A DNA stretch of 64,000 bases from an uncultured Clostridia bacterium. GTDB taxonomy: Bacteria; Bacillota; Clostridia; Christensenellales; Aristaeellaceae. The notes beneath the pieces were generated by a model. It was not told the DNA's origin. It made no database searches and worked only from the letters and a program-made list of their open reading frames with translations. Positions 8,287 to 17,034 of the stretch are shown here, in pieces. How positions within the stretch are numbered: the first letter of the stretch is position 1; every line of letters begins with the position of its first letter. A program made the translations under genes and the position numbers. The DNA is taken from assembly GCA_934662505.1 (NCBI GenBank), contig CAKUKE010000001.1:124001-188000 (forward strand). The letters are read 5' to 3'.

Positions 8287-9078
8287 ATGGCGACTGGAAA
8301 AGTGGAAATATGCGGCGTGGATACATCGGCGCTGCCGGTGCTGACCAATGAACGGATGCGTGAACTGTTTCCCCTGGTGCACGGAGGCGACGCGGCGGCG
8401 CGGGAGGAATTTATCAGCGGCAACCTGCGGCTGGTGCTCAGCGTGGTGCAGCGCTTCAGCCACCGGGGCGAAAACATGGACGATCTGTTTCAGGTGGGCT
8501 GCATCGGGCTGATCAAGGCGCTGGACAATTTCGACGTCAGTCAGAACGTGCGGTTTTCCACGTACGCGGTGCCCATGATCATCGGCGAGATCCGCCGCTA
8601 CCTTCGGGACAACAACCCCATCCGCGTCAGCCGTTCCCTGCGGGATACCGCCTATAAGGCGCTGCAGGCGCGGGATCGGCTGGTCATCCGGCTCAACCGG
8701 GAGCCGACCGTGGCCGAAATGGCGGAGGAGCTGGGCGTTCGGCAGGAAGACGTGGTGTTCGCACTGGAGGCTATTCAGGATCCCGTGTCCCTGTTCGAGC
8801 CGGTGTACAACGACGGGGGCGACGCCATTTACATGATGGATCAGGTGAAGGACGAGAAGGAACTGGACGAAGACTGGCTGGAAAAAATAGCCATCAAGGA
8901 GGCCATGCGGCGGCTGAACGACCGGGAGCAGAAAATTCTGCGGCTGCGCTTCTTTGAGGGACGCACCCAGATGGAGGTGGCCGGGGAAATCGGCATTTCT
9001 CAGGCGCAGGTGTCCCGGCTGGAGAAAAACGCGTTATTGCACATGCGCAAGTATGTCAGCAGCATGCCCGAACGGTAA
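8287..9078 (+). CDS. sigG: RNA polymerase sporulation sigma factor sigma-G
   Basis: Sigma-G runs the late forespore programme. The 263-residue protein begins with the family-specific VEICGVDTSALPVLTN segment. It has region 2 (NLRLVLSVVQRF, DDLFQVGCIGLIKALDNFDV, RFSTYAVPMIIGEIRR), region 3 (REPTVAEMAEELG) and a region 4 helix-turn-helix (EIGISQAQVSRLEKNAL). No pro-sequence is present, as expected. GGAGG stands before the ATG. It follows sigE by 59 nt, a gap that holds a forespore-type promoter, and ends at a strong terminator. Confidence 0.95.
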   Translation: MATGKVEICGVDTSALPVLTNERMRELFPLVHGGDAAAREEFISGNLRLVLSVVQRFSHRGENMDDLFQVGCIGLIKALDNFDVSQNVRFSTYAVPMIIGEIRRYLRDNNPIRVSRSLRDTAYKALQARDRLVIRLNREPTVAEMAEELGVRQEDVVFALEAIQDPVSLFEPVYNDGGDAIYMMDQVKDEKELDEDWLEKIAIKEAMRRLNDREQKILRLRFFEGRTQMEVAGEIGISQAQVSRLEKNALLHMRKYVSSMPER

Positions 9079-9120
9079 AACGCGTAAAAGGGCGCGCGAA
9101 AAACGGCAGAGCCTATCAAC

Positions 9121-9153
9121 ACGCGCCGGCAGGAAGAAAACCTGCCGGCGCGT
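9121..9153 (+). terminator. Terminator hairpin after sigG
   Basis: A perfect 13-bp stem (9121-9133 with 9141-9153) encloses a 7-nt loop. The following sequence is only moderately T-rich, but the stem is very strong. Confidence 0.7.
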
Positions 9154-9452
9154 CTGTATGTACGTTTTCATACTGCCTGTCTGGGGGAATGCTGCCGCAG
9201 GTGGGGCAGGCAGCAGGATAGCGACTGCGCGGCGGAAACAAAGCGCGTCTTCATCTGCATATTGATGAAGAAGGGCGGCGCCCGTGGACGGCGTCCCGCT
9301 CGTCAGCGGATATCACCGTCTGCGGATGAAGAAGGGAAAACGGGAGGATACAGCCATAAACAACGTGTTCCTTCGTTCTCGCGCACAGGCCGGGGAAAGA
9401 GGCGGAAGGAGAACGCTGACAATGGGAAAACGGCGCCCGTCTCATTTTCGGC
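9154..9452. other. Convergent intergenic stretch between sigG and glpK
   Basis: About 300 bp without a supported gene. Overlapping short frames here encode arginine- and serine-rich peptides with no ribosome site. I see no RNA motif. Confidence 0.5.
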
Positions 9453-10955
9453 TTACAGTTTCTGCATTTCCGCCCAGCACAGCGCTGCGTCCACCGCTTT
9501 TTTCCAGCCGGCGAGCAGACGGTCTTTTTCCTCTGCCGCCATCTGCGGGGTCAGGGTTTCTGCTGCATGCCACCCCCGGGCGGTGTCGTTCAGGCTGCTG
9601 TAAACGCCCAGCGCCAGCCCGGCCATGAGCGCCGCGCCCAGCGCGGTGGTTTCCGCTACGGCGGGGCGCTGCACCGGCACGCCCAGAATGTCCGACTGGA
9701 ACTGCATCAGAAAACGGTTGGCGCTGGCGCCGCCGTCCACCCGCAGCGCGGCGGGAGATGTGCCGCAGACCTTGCCCATGCAGTCGAACAGCTGGGCGGA
9801 CTGATAGGCGATGGATTCCAGCGCGGCGCGGATAATGTGCGCCCGTCCCGTGCCCCGGGTCATGCCTACCAGCGTGCCCCGGGCGTACATGTCCCAGTAC
9901 GGCGCACCCAGCCCTGTGAAGGCCGGCACCAGGTACACGCCACCGGTGGAAGGGATGGAGGCGGCGATCTGCTCCGTCTCGTCGGCGTGGTGGATCAGTT
10001 TTAACTCGTCCCGCAGCCACTGCACGGTCGCACCGCCCATGAACACGCTGCCCTCGAAGGCATACACCGGCTTGCCGCCGATGCGCCAGGCCATGGTGGT
10101 GAGCAGCCCCTTGTCCGACAGGCGGAAAGTGTCGCCTGCGTTCATCAGCATGAAGCAGCCCGTGCCGTAGGTGTTTTTCACCATGCCCTGCTCAAAGCAG
10201 GCCTGCCCGAACAGCGCCGCGTGCTGATCGCCGGCGATGGCGGCTACGGGGATCTCCACCCCCAGAATGTCCTTTTGCAGACAGCCGATCACCGAGGCGC
10301 TGTCCACCACACGGGGCAGAACGGCGCGGGGAATGTCCAGCATGCGCAGCAGTTCATCGTCCCAGTCCTGCGTGTGCAGGTTGAACAGCATGGTGCGCCC
10401 GGCGTTGGTGGCGTCCGTCACATGGGGGTGTCCCTCCACCAGATGCCAGCACAGAAAGCTGTCCACCGTGCCGAAGCATACCTCGCCCCGCGCGGCGCGC
10501 TCGCGCAGCTGCTGCTGATCCAGCAGCCATTTGAGCTTGGTGCCGGAAAAATAGGCGTCGGGGATCAGCCCGGTTTTTTCACGGATCATGGGCGCATAGC
10601 CTTCTTCCGTGAGACGGTCTACCATGTCCGCAGTGCGGCGGCACTGCCAGACGATGGCGTTGTAGAGCGGCGCGCCGGTTTGCCGATCCCACACAAGGGT
10701 GGTTTCCCGCTGGTTGGTCACGCCGATGCCGGCGATTTCCCGGGGATCGACCCCCGCCTTGCGCACGCAGGCGCGCATGCTTTCGATCTGCGTGTTGAGA
10801 ATGTCCGACGGGTCGTGCTCCACCCAGCCGGGCTGAGGGTAGTGCTGGGCAAATTCCTGGTTGGCCGAGGCGACGATGCCGCCTTCAAAGGTGAAGAGGA
10901 TCGCTCTGGAGGAAGTGGTGCCCTGGTCCAGCGCCATCAGGTATCGTTTGTTCAT
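9453..10955 (-). CDS. glpK: Glycerol kinase
   Basis: GlpK phosphorylates glycerol with ATP to sn-glycerol 3-phosphate in the cytosol. The 500-residue product shows the FGGY-kinase hallmarks: the N-terminal MALDQGTTSSRAILF phosphate loop, VTNQRETT, the WDRQTG segment, AGDQHAALFGQ and the C-terminal VDGGASANRFLMQ and TTALGAALMAG motifs. I set the start at 10955 (MNKRYLMALDQGTTS), preceded by AAAGGA; the longer frame to 11138 is a shadow of the upstream gene. No glpF, glpD or glpP lies next to it. A terminator ends only about 17 nt before its start codon, so its transcription source is unclear. Confidence 0.95.
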   Translation of the reverse strand: MNKRYLMALDQGTTSSRAILFTFEGGIVASANQEFAQHYPQPGWVEHDPSDILNTQIESMRACVRKAGVDPREIAGIGVTNQRETTLVWDRQTGAPLYNAIVWQCRRTADMVDRLTEEGYAPMIREKTGLIPDAYFSGTKLKWLLDQQQLRERAARGEVCFGTVDSFLCWHLVEGHPHVTDATNAGRTMLFNLHTQDWDDELLRMLDIPRAVLPRVVDSASVIGCLQKDILGVEIPVAAIAGDQHAALFGQACFEQGMVKNTYGTGCFMLMNAGDTFRLSDKGLLTTMAWRIGGKPVYAFEGSVFMGGATVQWLRDELKLIHHADETEQIAASIPSTGGVYLVPAFTGLGAPYWDMYARGTLVGMTRGTGRAHIIRAALESIAYQSAQLFDCMGKVCGTSPAALRVDGGASANRFLMQFQSDILGVPVQRPAVAETTALGAALMAGLALGVYSSLNDTARGWHAAETLTPQMAAEEKDRLLAGWKKAVDAALCWAEMQKL

Positions 10956-10971
10956 CGGAAGCCGTCCTTTC

Positions 10972-11001
10972 AAAAAGCCGGGGCATGGCATGCCCCGGCT
11001 T
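10972..11001 (-). terminator. Rho-independent terminator directly upstream of glpK
   Basis: On the minus strand a 12-bp perfect stem with a 3-nt loop (11001-10975) is followed by TTTTT. It ends the beta-propeller gene, and its U-tract runs almost into the glpK ribosome site. Confidence 0.8.
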
Positions 11002-11013
11002 GCGTTGCGTTTT

Positions 11014-13680
11014 TCAGCGGATCTGCAGGCAGTACATTTTGGCATTGTCCTTACTGCAGGTGCCGACCACCAGCTTGTCCCGGTACACGGCGGGAGAGGC
11101 TTCAATGGTGCCGCCCAGATTGGTCGTGGAGCACACATAGCCCGTCAGACCGTCCAGCAGGGTCACGTTGCCGGCGCTGTCGCACTGCACCACCCAGCCG
11201 TTGCCGGCCTCGTTGTAGACGGCCACGGGGGAGGAAATGGATTCGGCTTTCATGTCATAGCGCCACTTCTCCTGACCGCTCTGCTTGTCCAGCGCGATCA
11301 GCCGGCTGCCGCCGCCTTCCACCTGATTGACGGTGAAGTAGACCAGACCGTTCAGGTCGTTCTGCCCCACCAGCGGGCTGGCCTTGCAGCCGGACTGCTC
11401 GGTTTTGTCGTAGGCGCACTTGACGGTATACTGCCACGCTTCCTCGCCGGTCATGGCGTTGAGGCGGCGGATGGTCACGTCCTTTTTGCTGCCGAGGCGG
11501 CTGAAGGCCGTGTTGCCGGTGTAGAGGGCAATGGTGCCGTCCGCATCGTCCAGCGCAGGCGCCGCATCGGTGTTGTCGCCCGCATTCACCGCCCATACGG
11601 TGCGCATGGTGTCGGTGTCCACGCAGCGGATGATGCCGTACCCGTCCGCCAGGAATACATAGTTGCGATACATGGAAATGGCGCTTTCCACCGAGGTGCG
11701 GGCTTCCTTTTCGCTGCCCGTCTTGGCGCGCAGGTAATAGATGTCCGGCGAAACGGTGAGGGAGGCCTTGGTATCCGGCGAGGCGCTGGTGGGATAGGTG
11801 AATTCGGCGTTGAGGTCGACCGTATAGAGCAGACCGTTTTCACCGGCGACCAGCATGGCATCCGCCCCATTGCCGAAGACGAACAGGCTGCAGCCGTCGA
11901 AGGCGCCGTTCTGGGAATACTGCTTCTGCTTGTCGGAAGAACGGCCGTTGATGAAGGCCAGCTGGGTCTGATCGATCAGGTTGTAGAGGTAATAGCCGAT
12001 CGCGCCCGTCTTCTTGGGCAGCTTGGAGATGGCCTGCCCGAAGGAGATCATGGGTCGACCCTGCGGATCCACTGACACGCTGCCCCGCATGGGATAGCCG
12101 ATGTCGATGGGGTCGCGGGTGGCTGCGCCGGTCTTCAGGTCGAGGAAGTAGACCTTGCCGTCCTGCGCGGAGAAAATGACCTCGCACAGCACGGAGTTCT
12201 TGCTTTCCTCGTTCACATTCATCATTTCGCGGACTTCTTTTGTCCACTTGACGATAGCGGGCTGATTGTTCCAGCCGACGCCGTAGAGGGTGCCGCTGTC
12301 CGCCGTGCGCAGAGAGCCCAGATCATAACTCCACAGAACGTCCATCTGGCCGTCTGCAACTTCCACGGTGCCGAAGGCGGCGTTGCGGCGGAAGTTATCG
12401 CCCCGGAAGGTGTACACGCCCGTTTTGTTGTTGAAGGCGTAGTTGTCCGGGAAGCGGGCGATGTAGGATTTTTCGCGGCTGAAGGAGGAGAGCGACTTGG
12501 CGCCCTGATACAGGGTCTCGGTCAGCTTCAGGTCATCGGGCGCGGCGCCATCTGCGGCGGAGGCCGTCAAAGGCTCGGGCGTGGCCGTGGGCGCCTCGGT
12601 GGGGACGGGGGTATCCGTCGGCACGGGCGTCTCCGTGGGCACTTCGGTGGGCGCTGCCGTCGGCGCCTCGGTGGGAATTTCCGTGGGCACTTCGGTGGGC
12701 ACGCTGGTCATCACGGCGTTGGCAATGATGGGCGCCTGCGTGGGGATGACGGTGGGCGCGTCCGTCGGCGTATCCGTGGGAGCGTCCGTGGGAATATCCG
12801 TAGGAACATCCGTCGGTGTTTCGGTGGGAATATCCGTGGGGGCGTCTGTCGGCGCTTCGGTCGTCAGGACAAAGGCTGCCTGCACCGAGGGCGCGTCCGT
12901 CGCGGCAGGGGGAACGGCCACGGTCAGATACAGGCTCTTTTCCGTCGTCGTCCAGTTCTCCCCGTTGTCTCGGATGCGGGCGTAAACGTTGCCTTCAAAG
13001 GGCTGGTTGAGCACCACGCGGATGGTCCACAGGCGATGGCTTTCGTCTTCAGGATTGACGCACTCGAAGGTGCAGGGGATTTCCACCCCGTCGTCGTCCA
13101 CCAGCTGAACGGCGGTCACCACGGGGGAAGTGCTCAGCTGCAATTGCAGCGGCGCGCCGGTCACGCCCGTGGTGGAGACGGCTTTGAATTCCAGCGCTTC
13201 GGCGGTCTGCTGCTTGCCGGCGGCGACGGAGCGGTTTTTCAGCGGAGAATAAGGCCCCAGCAGATAAAACGCGCCGGCGGCCAGCACCAGCACCACGATG
13301 GCGGCCAGCACGATACGGCCGACCAGCGGCCGGCGTTTTTCCTCAGGCTCGTCGTAATCGTCGGCGGGCACCCGGGGACGGGCGGTATAACGCTCCAGCG
13401 CGGGATCCGTGTCCTCCGGCATGCGGCGGGCCCATTGGGGCGCGGCGGTGCCTCCGTCCTGAAAACGGTTGTCCTCGGCGGGCTGCGCCGCAGGACGGAA
13501 AGAAGAAGCGTCGCCGGCGGAGCGGTAACGGTCGCTGCGGCGGTGGCGCTCCACCGGCGCGGCGCGGAAGGAAGAAGCGTCCTCCGCCTGACGGACGCGG
13601 GTCGTGTCGGCGGGGGGCTTAATGGCCTGCTGGGTGGTGCGGGTAAAAACATTGTTTTCCTGATCGTTGATATTGCTCAA
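11014..13680 (-). CDS. Membrane-anchored PQQ-type beta-propeller protein with Thr/Pro-rich stalk
   Basis: This 888-residue protein has four parts. A cytosolic N-terminal region (1-118) is rich in Arg, Ala and Asp and contains a repeated DASSFR element. One membrane helix spans 119-141. A long extracellular linker follows, with a stalk built of PTDAPT/PTDIPT-type units. The C-terminal half is PQQ-like/quinoprotein beta-propeller sequence with recurring blade motifs such as TGEEAWQY and SGQEKWRYD. No catalytic residues can be named; such propellers often act as scaffolds or ligand sensors at the cell surface. I chose a TTG start at 13680 because AAGGAGG lies 9 nt upstream; the longer frame to 13845 crosses the promoter. 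It is monocistronic. The family is clear, the role is unknown. Confidence 0.8.
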   Translation of the reverse strand: MSNINDQENNVFTRTTQQAIKPPADTTRVRQAEDASSFRAAPVERHRRSDRYRSAGDASSFRPAAQPAEDNRFQDGGTAAPQWARRMPEDTDPALERYTARPRVPADDYDEPEEKRRPLVGRIVLAAIVVLVLAAGAFYLLGPYSPLKNRSVAAGKQQTAEALEFKAVSTTGVTGAPLQLQLSTSPVVTAVQLVDDDGVEIPCTFECVNPEDESHRLWTIRVVLNQPFEGNVYARIRDNGENWTTTEKSLYLTVAVPPAATDAPSVQAAFVLTTEAPTDAPTDIPTETPTDVPTDIPTDAPTDTPTDAPTVIPTQAPIIANAVMTSVPTEVPTEIPTEAPTAAPTEVPTETPVPTDTPVPTEAPTATPEPLTASAADGAAPDDLKLTETLYQGAKSLSSFSREKSYIARFPDNYAFNNKTGVYTFRGDNFRRNAAFGTVEVADGQMDVLWSYDLGSLRTADSGTLYGVGWNNQPAIVKWTKEVREMMNVNEESKNSVLCEVIFSAQDGKVYFLDLKTGAATRDPIDIGYPMRGSVSVDPQGRPMISFGQAISKLPKKTGAIGYYLYNLIDQTQLAFINGRSSDKQKQYSQNGAFDGCSLFVFGNGADAMLVAGENGLLYTVDLNAEFTYPTSASPDTKASLTVSPDIYYLRAKTGSEKEARTSVESAISMYRNYVFLADGYGIIRCVDTDTMRTVWAVNAGDNTDAAPALDDADGTIALYTGNTAFSRLGSKKDVTIRRLNAMTGEEAWQYTVKCAYDKTEQSGCKASPLVGQNDLNGLVYFTVNQVEGGGSRLIALDKQSGQEKWRYDMKAESISSPVAVYNEAGNGWVVQCDSAGNVTLLDGLTGYVCSTTNLGGTIEASPAVYRDKLVVGTCSKDNAKMYCLQIR
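12583..12859 (-). repeat. Degenerate 12-nt repeats encoding the PTxxPT stalk
   Basis: The reading frame contains many variations on Pro-Thr-Asp/Glu-Ala/Ile/Val-Pro-Thr. On DNA this is a series of 12-nt and shorter units resembling GTGGGCGCGTCC. Tandem coding repeats like this expand and contract easily, so stalk length may vary between strains. Confidence 0.7.
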
Positions 13681-13731
13681 GGCTTCAAACCTCCTTGGTA
13701 AGCATGGAGACGATAAAAAAGATACGAGGGT

Positions 13732-13760
13732 ATTATAACAGATGCGCTCCTTTTCGACAA
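13732..13760 (-). promoter_or_regulatory. Promoter of the beta-propeller gene with an overlapping Spo0A-box-like site
   Basis: TTGTCG (13760-13755), 17 nt, TATAAT (13737-13732). The -35 lies within TTGTCGAA, a match to the Spo0A box. The promoter is well formed; Spo0A control is only a possibility. Confidence 0.65.
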
Positions 13761-13857
13761 GGGGCGGGCGGAAAGACGGTCGGCTGCGGCGGCTAAATTT
13801 ACATCTTTCAGGCATATTCTGCCCGAAAAAACCAGTTTTATCCATAAAAAAAGGCAG

Positions 13858-13890
13858 AAAAAACGCCGCGTCCTTTCAAAGACGCGGCGT
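13858..13890 (-). terminator. Rho-independent terminator after glyQS
   Basis: On the minus strand a perfect 10-bp stem (13890-13881 with 13872-13863) and an 8-nt loop are followed by TTTTTT. Confidence 0.85.
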
Positions 13891-13902
13891 TATGAAAAAC
13901 GG

Positions 13903-15285
13903 TCAGAACGCCAGCATTTTTTCGATGTAATCCTTCAGCTGGCTCACATGCACCCGTTCCTGCGTCATGGTGTCCCGGTTGCGGACGGTCACCGTGCCAT
14001 CTGTTTCGGTGTCAAAGTCCACCGTGATGCAGATGGGCGTACCAATCTCATCCTGACGGCGGTAACGCTTGCCGATGGAACCGGTCTCGTCGTAGTCCAC
14101 CATGAAGTGTTTGGAAAGGTCGGCGTAGATTTCGCTGGCCAGTCCGCCCAGCTTGTTTTTCTGCAGGGGCAGGACGGCCGCCTTGAAGGGCGCCAGCGCA
14201 GGGTGCAGATGGAGCACGGTGCGCACGTCGCCGCCTTCCAGCGTTTCCTCGTCGTAGGCGTTGCACAGGAAGGCCAGCACGGCACGCTCCACGCCCAGAG
14301 AGGGCTCAATGCAGTAGGGAATGAATTTCTCGTTGGTCACGGGATCCATGTATTCCAGCGACTTGCCGCTGTGCTCGCTGTGACGGGTCAGGTCGTAGTC
14401 GGTGCGGTCCGCCACGCCCCACAGCTCGCCCCAGCCGAAGGGGAAGAGAAATTCGAAGTCCGTGGTGGCCTTGGAATAGAAAGCCAGTTTTTCCGGCTCA
14501 TGATCCCGCAGCCGCAGGTTTTCTTCCCTGATGCCCAGCGCCAGCAGCCAGTCGCGGCAGAAGGAACGCCAGTACTGGAACCAGTCCAGATCCTCGCCCG
14601 GCTTGCAGAAAAACTCCAGCTCCATCTGCTCGAATTCGCGCACACGGAAAATGAAGTTGCCGGGGGTAATCTCATTGCGGAAGGATTTGCCGATCTGCGC
14701 AATGCCGGCGGGCAGCTTTTTGCGGGTGGTGCGCATGACGTTGGCGAAATTGACGAAGATGCCCTGCGCGGTTTCGGGGCGCAGATAGATCTCATTGGCG
14801 GCGTTTTCGGTCACGCCTGCGTAAGTTTTGAACATCAGGTTAAACTGACGGATGGGGGTGAAGTCTTTCTTGCCGCACACGGGGCACACGATGTCGTGGC
14901 TGGCAATGTAGTTTTCCAGTTCGGCGTTGGTCCAGCCGTCGCCGGTCTCGGCGCCGCCGGTGAAGTCCTCGATCAGTTTATCTGCGCGGAAGCGCGCCTT
15001 GCAGGCGCGGCAGTCCATCAGCGGGTCGTTGAAGCCGCCTACGTGGCCGGAAGCCACCCACACTTCCCGGTTCATCAGAATGGCGCTGTCCAGACCGGTG
15101 TTGTACTTGTTTTCCTGAACGAACTTCTGCCACCAGGCCTTTTTGACGTTGTTTTTGAACTCGACGCCCAGAGGGCCGAAATCCCAGGAATTGGCCAGGC
15201 CGCCGTAAATGTCGCTGCCCGGGAAAATAAAGCCGCGGGCCTTGCACAGCGCCACCAGCTTGTCCATGGTCAGTTTTTCAGACAT
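13903..15285 (-). CDS. glyQS: Glycyl-tRNA synthetase, single-chain (alpha2) type
   Basis: This enzyme charges tRNA-Gly with glycine. The 460-residue class II synthetase is the homodimeric type found in many Gram-positives, archaea and eukaryotes, not the alpha2-beta2 GlyQ/GlyS pair. It shows [20 protein letters not shown] near the N-terminus, a CxxC pair ([10 protein letters not shown] and CPVCGKKDF), motif 2 with [20 protein letters not shown], and motif 3 in [13 protein letters not shown]. The anticodon-binding domain occupies the last 100 residues. AAGGAGGAG precedes the ATG. No T-box leader is present; the gene has a plain sigma-A promoter. Confidence 0.95.
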   Translation of the reverse strand: MSEKLTMDKLVALCKARGFIFPGSDIYGGLANSWDFGPLGVEFKNNVKKAWWQKFVQENKYNTGLDSAILMNREVWVASGHVGGFNDPLMDCRACKARFRADKLIEDFTGGAETGDGWTNAELENYIASHDIVCPVCGKKDFTPIRQFNLMFKTYAGVTENAANEIYLRPETAQGIFVNFANVMRTTRKKLPAGIAQIGKSFRNEITPGNFIFRVREFEQMELEFFCKPGEDLDWFQYWRSFCRDWLLALGIREENLRLRDHEPEKLAFYSKATTDFEFLFPFGWGELWGVADRTDYDLTRHSEHSGKSLEYMDPVTNEKFIPYCIEPSLGVERAVLAFLCNAYDEETLEGGDVRTVLHLHPALAPFKAAVLPLQKNKLGGLASEIYADLSKHFMVDYDETGSIGKRYRRQDEIGTPICITVDFDTETDGTVTVRNRDTMTQERVHVSQLKDYIEKMLAF

Positions 15286-15314
15286 AGCGATCTCCTCCTT
15301 GCACTCTCCGCACC

Positions 15315-15343
15315 ATGATAGCCGTTTGCCGGCGATTTGTCAA
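15315..15343 (-). promoter_or_regulatory. Sigma-A promoter of glyQS
   Basis: TTGACA (15343-15338), a 17-nt spacer and TATCAT (15320-15315) lie 30 nt upstream of the start codon. Confidence 0.8.
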
Positions 15344-15513
15344 GGAAATAAGGGAATGCCGGGAGGGCAGGATGGGAAAAATAAAATACAAACGTTTCAT
15401 ATTTCGTTCAAAGTTTTTTCAAAAATGCCTGCTATGATAAAGACACTCCCAAGGGGGAGCGGTAAAAAGATCAAAACGGGCGGCAAAACGCCCGGTGACA
15501 GGAGGGAAAACAT

Positions 15514-16785
15514 ATGAAGAAAAATCGTTTGTGGGGGTTGGCCGCACTGCTGATGACGGCGATCATGGTGTTCAGCGCCATTTCCCTTTCGGCGGGCGCA
15601 GACAGCAAGATGCTCTCCGAGGATGAGATCAACGGCATCGTCGGCACCTCTACGGATGCCAGTCAGGTCAGCAGCCCGTTCACGCATGTGGCTGCGCAGG
15701 TGCGCAATTCCGTGGTAGGCATCAATAACTACCAGAACGTTACGTCCTATTACGGCTACGGCTTCGGCTACGGCCGGGGCGAAAATCAGACCACCGAAAA
15801 GCTGGCCGCGACCGGCTCCGGCGTGGTGATCACCAAGTACGGTCACGTGCTGACCAACTACCATGTGGTGGAGGACGCCGCCCGGCTGACCGTGACCGTG
15901 GCGGACGATGATGAGGAACACGCCGCTGTGGTGGCGGGCTATGACGCGGACAAGGACATTGCCGTTCTGCAGGTGGAAGGGCTGGATCTGGCGCCCGTTG
16001 CGCTGGGCGACAGCGATGCGCTGCAGGTGGGTGAATGGGCGGTCGTCATCGGCAACCCGCTGGGCGAGGAATTTGCCCGTACGGTGACCGTGGGCGTGGT
16101 GTCCGCGCTGGATCGTGAAGTGACCGATTCCAACTATGACCGCTTCGGCCGTCGGTATACCACCACCAACACCATGATTCAGGTGGACGCGGCCATCAAC
16201 TCCGGCAACTCCGGCGGCGGCATGTTCAACGTGCTGGGTCAGTTGCAGGGCATTCCCGCCCGCAAGTATGCGTCCCCCGGCTTCTCCTCTTCCTCCACGC
16301 AGGTGGATAACATCGGCATGTGCATCCCCATCAACGTGGCCAAGCCGCTGATCGAGGAAGTGCTGCGCAGCTATGACGGTACGCCTGTGACGACGAACAG
16401 CCAGAGCGCTTCCGCCAACGACAGCATGCTGTCCAAGCCCCGTCTGGGCGTAACGGTGAAGACGCTGTCCAGTCAGGTCAGTGAAAAGCTGCCCATGGGC
16501 TCCTATGTGGCCAAGGTGGAGGAACATTCCCCCGCGGCGGAAGCGGGCATCAAGGTGGGCGACATCATCGTGGCCGTGGACGACGAGGTGTGCTCCTCCA
16601 GCACGGCGCTGATCGCCAAGCTGCAGGAGTATAACGAAGGCGATGTTATCACCGTGAAGGTATTCCGCGCTGAAGGAATGGAACAGTTTGCCGACCAGAC
16701 CAGCATTGATCTGGACAAGGTGGGTGACGGCGAATATGTGGACGTTTCCGTGACACTGCGGGTCATTTCCGATATGCAGTCCTGA
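15514..16785 (+). CDS. htrA: HtrA/DegP-type trypsin-like serine protease with PDZ domain
   Basis: This 423-residue exported protease belongs to family S1C, which degrades or refolds damaged envelope proteins. A signal peptide or anchor (about 1-29) precedes the catalytic domain with His117 (TNYHVVEDA), Asp148 (DADKDIAVLQ) and Ser233 (NSGNSGGG). One PDZ domain covers about 310-410 (VKVGDIIVAVDDE). The residue after the catalytic GNSGG is Gly where Pro is more usual. AGGAGG stands before the ATG. TATGAT at 15433-15438 is a possible -10 with a weak -35. It is monocistronic with a strong terminator. Confidence 0.92.
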   Translation: MKKNRLWGLAALLMTAIMVFSAISLSAGADSKMLSEDEINGIVGTSTDASQVSSPFTHVAAQVRNSVVGINNYQNVTSYYGYGFGYGRGENQTTEKLAATGSGVVITKYGHVLTNYHVVEDAARLTVTVADDDEEHAAVVAGYDADKDIAVLQVEGLDLAPVALGDSDALQVGEWAVVIGNPLGEEFARTVTVGVVSALDREVTDSNYDRFGRRYTTTNTMIQVDAAINSGNSGGGMFNVLGQLQGIPARKYASPGFSSSSTQVDNIGMCIPINVAKPLIEEVLRSYDGTPVTTNSQSASANDSMLSKPRLGVTVKTLSSQVSEKLPMGSYVAKVEEHSPAAEAGIKVGDIIVAVDDEVCSSSTALIAKLQEYNEGDVITVKVFRAEGMEQFADQTSIDLDKVGDGEYVDVSVTLRVISDMQS

Positions 16786-16810
16786 AGACGGACGTTGGGC
16801 GAAACATCTA

Positions 16811-16843
16811 AAAGGAGCGTTCCTGAGGGAACGCTCCTTTTTT
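16811..16843 (+). terminator. Rho-independent terminator after htrA
   Basis: A perfect 13-bp stem (16811-16823 with 16828-16840) and a 4-nt loop are followed by a run of T. Confidence 0.9.
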
Positions 16844-16929
16844 ACGTGTCAAAAGCGGCCGGACGGATGCTGTGCCGGGCGGTGTCTTCTGTTTTCATGG
16901 CCTGAGAAAAAAATTCAGCGCAGGTGCTC

Positions 16930-16963
16930 AAAAAACACCCCGTTCCATGGAAGGAACGGGGTG
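16930..16963 (-). terminator. Rho-independent terminator after murC
   Basis: On the minus strand a perfect 11-bp stem (16963-16953 with 16946-16936) and a 6-nt loop are followed by TTTTTT. It faces the htrA terminator. Confidence 0.85.
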
Positions 16964-17034
16964 CAGCGCGCTGACGGTTTGTCAGGCAGCGAAACGGCGG
17001 GAAGACGGTTATGCAACCTTTCCCCCTCAAAAAC

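Noticed and set aside
9251..9628. Overlapping short frames after sigG
   Set aside because: Biased composition, no ribosome sites, and they run into glpK antisense.
12581..12985. Antisense frame rich in VGTSVG repeats
   Set aside because: It is the reverse strand of the PTxxPT-coding repeats of the beta-propeller gene.
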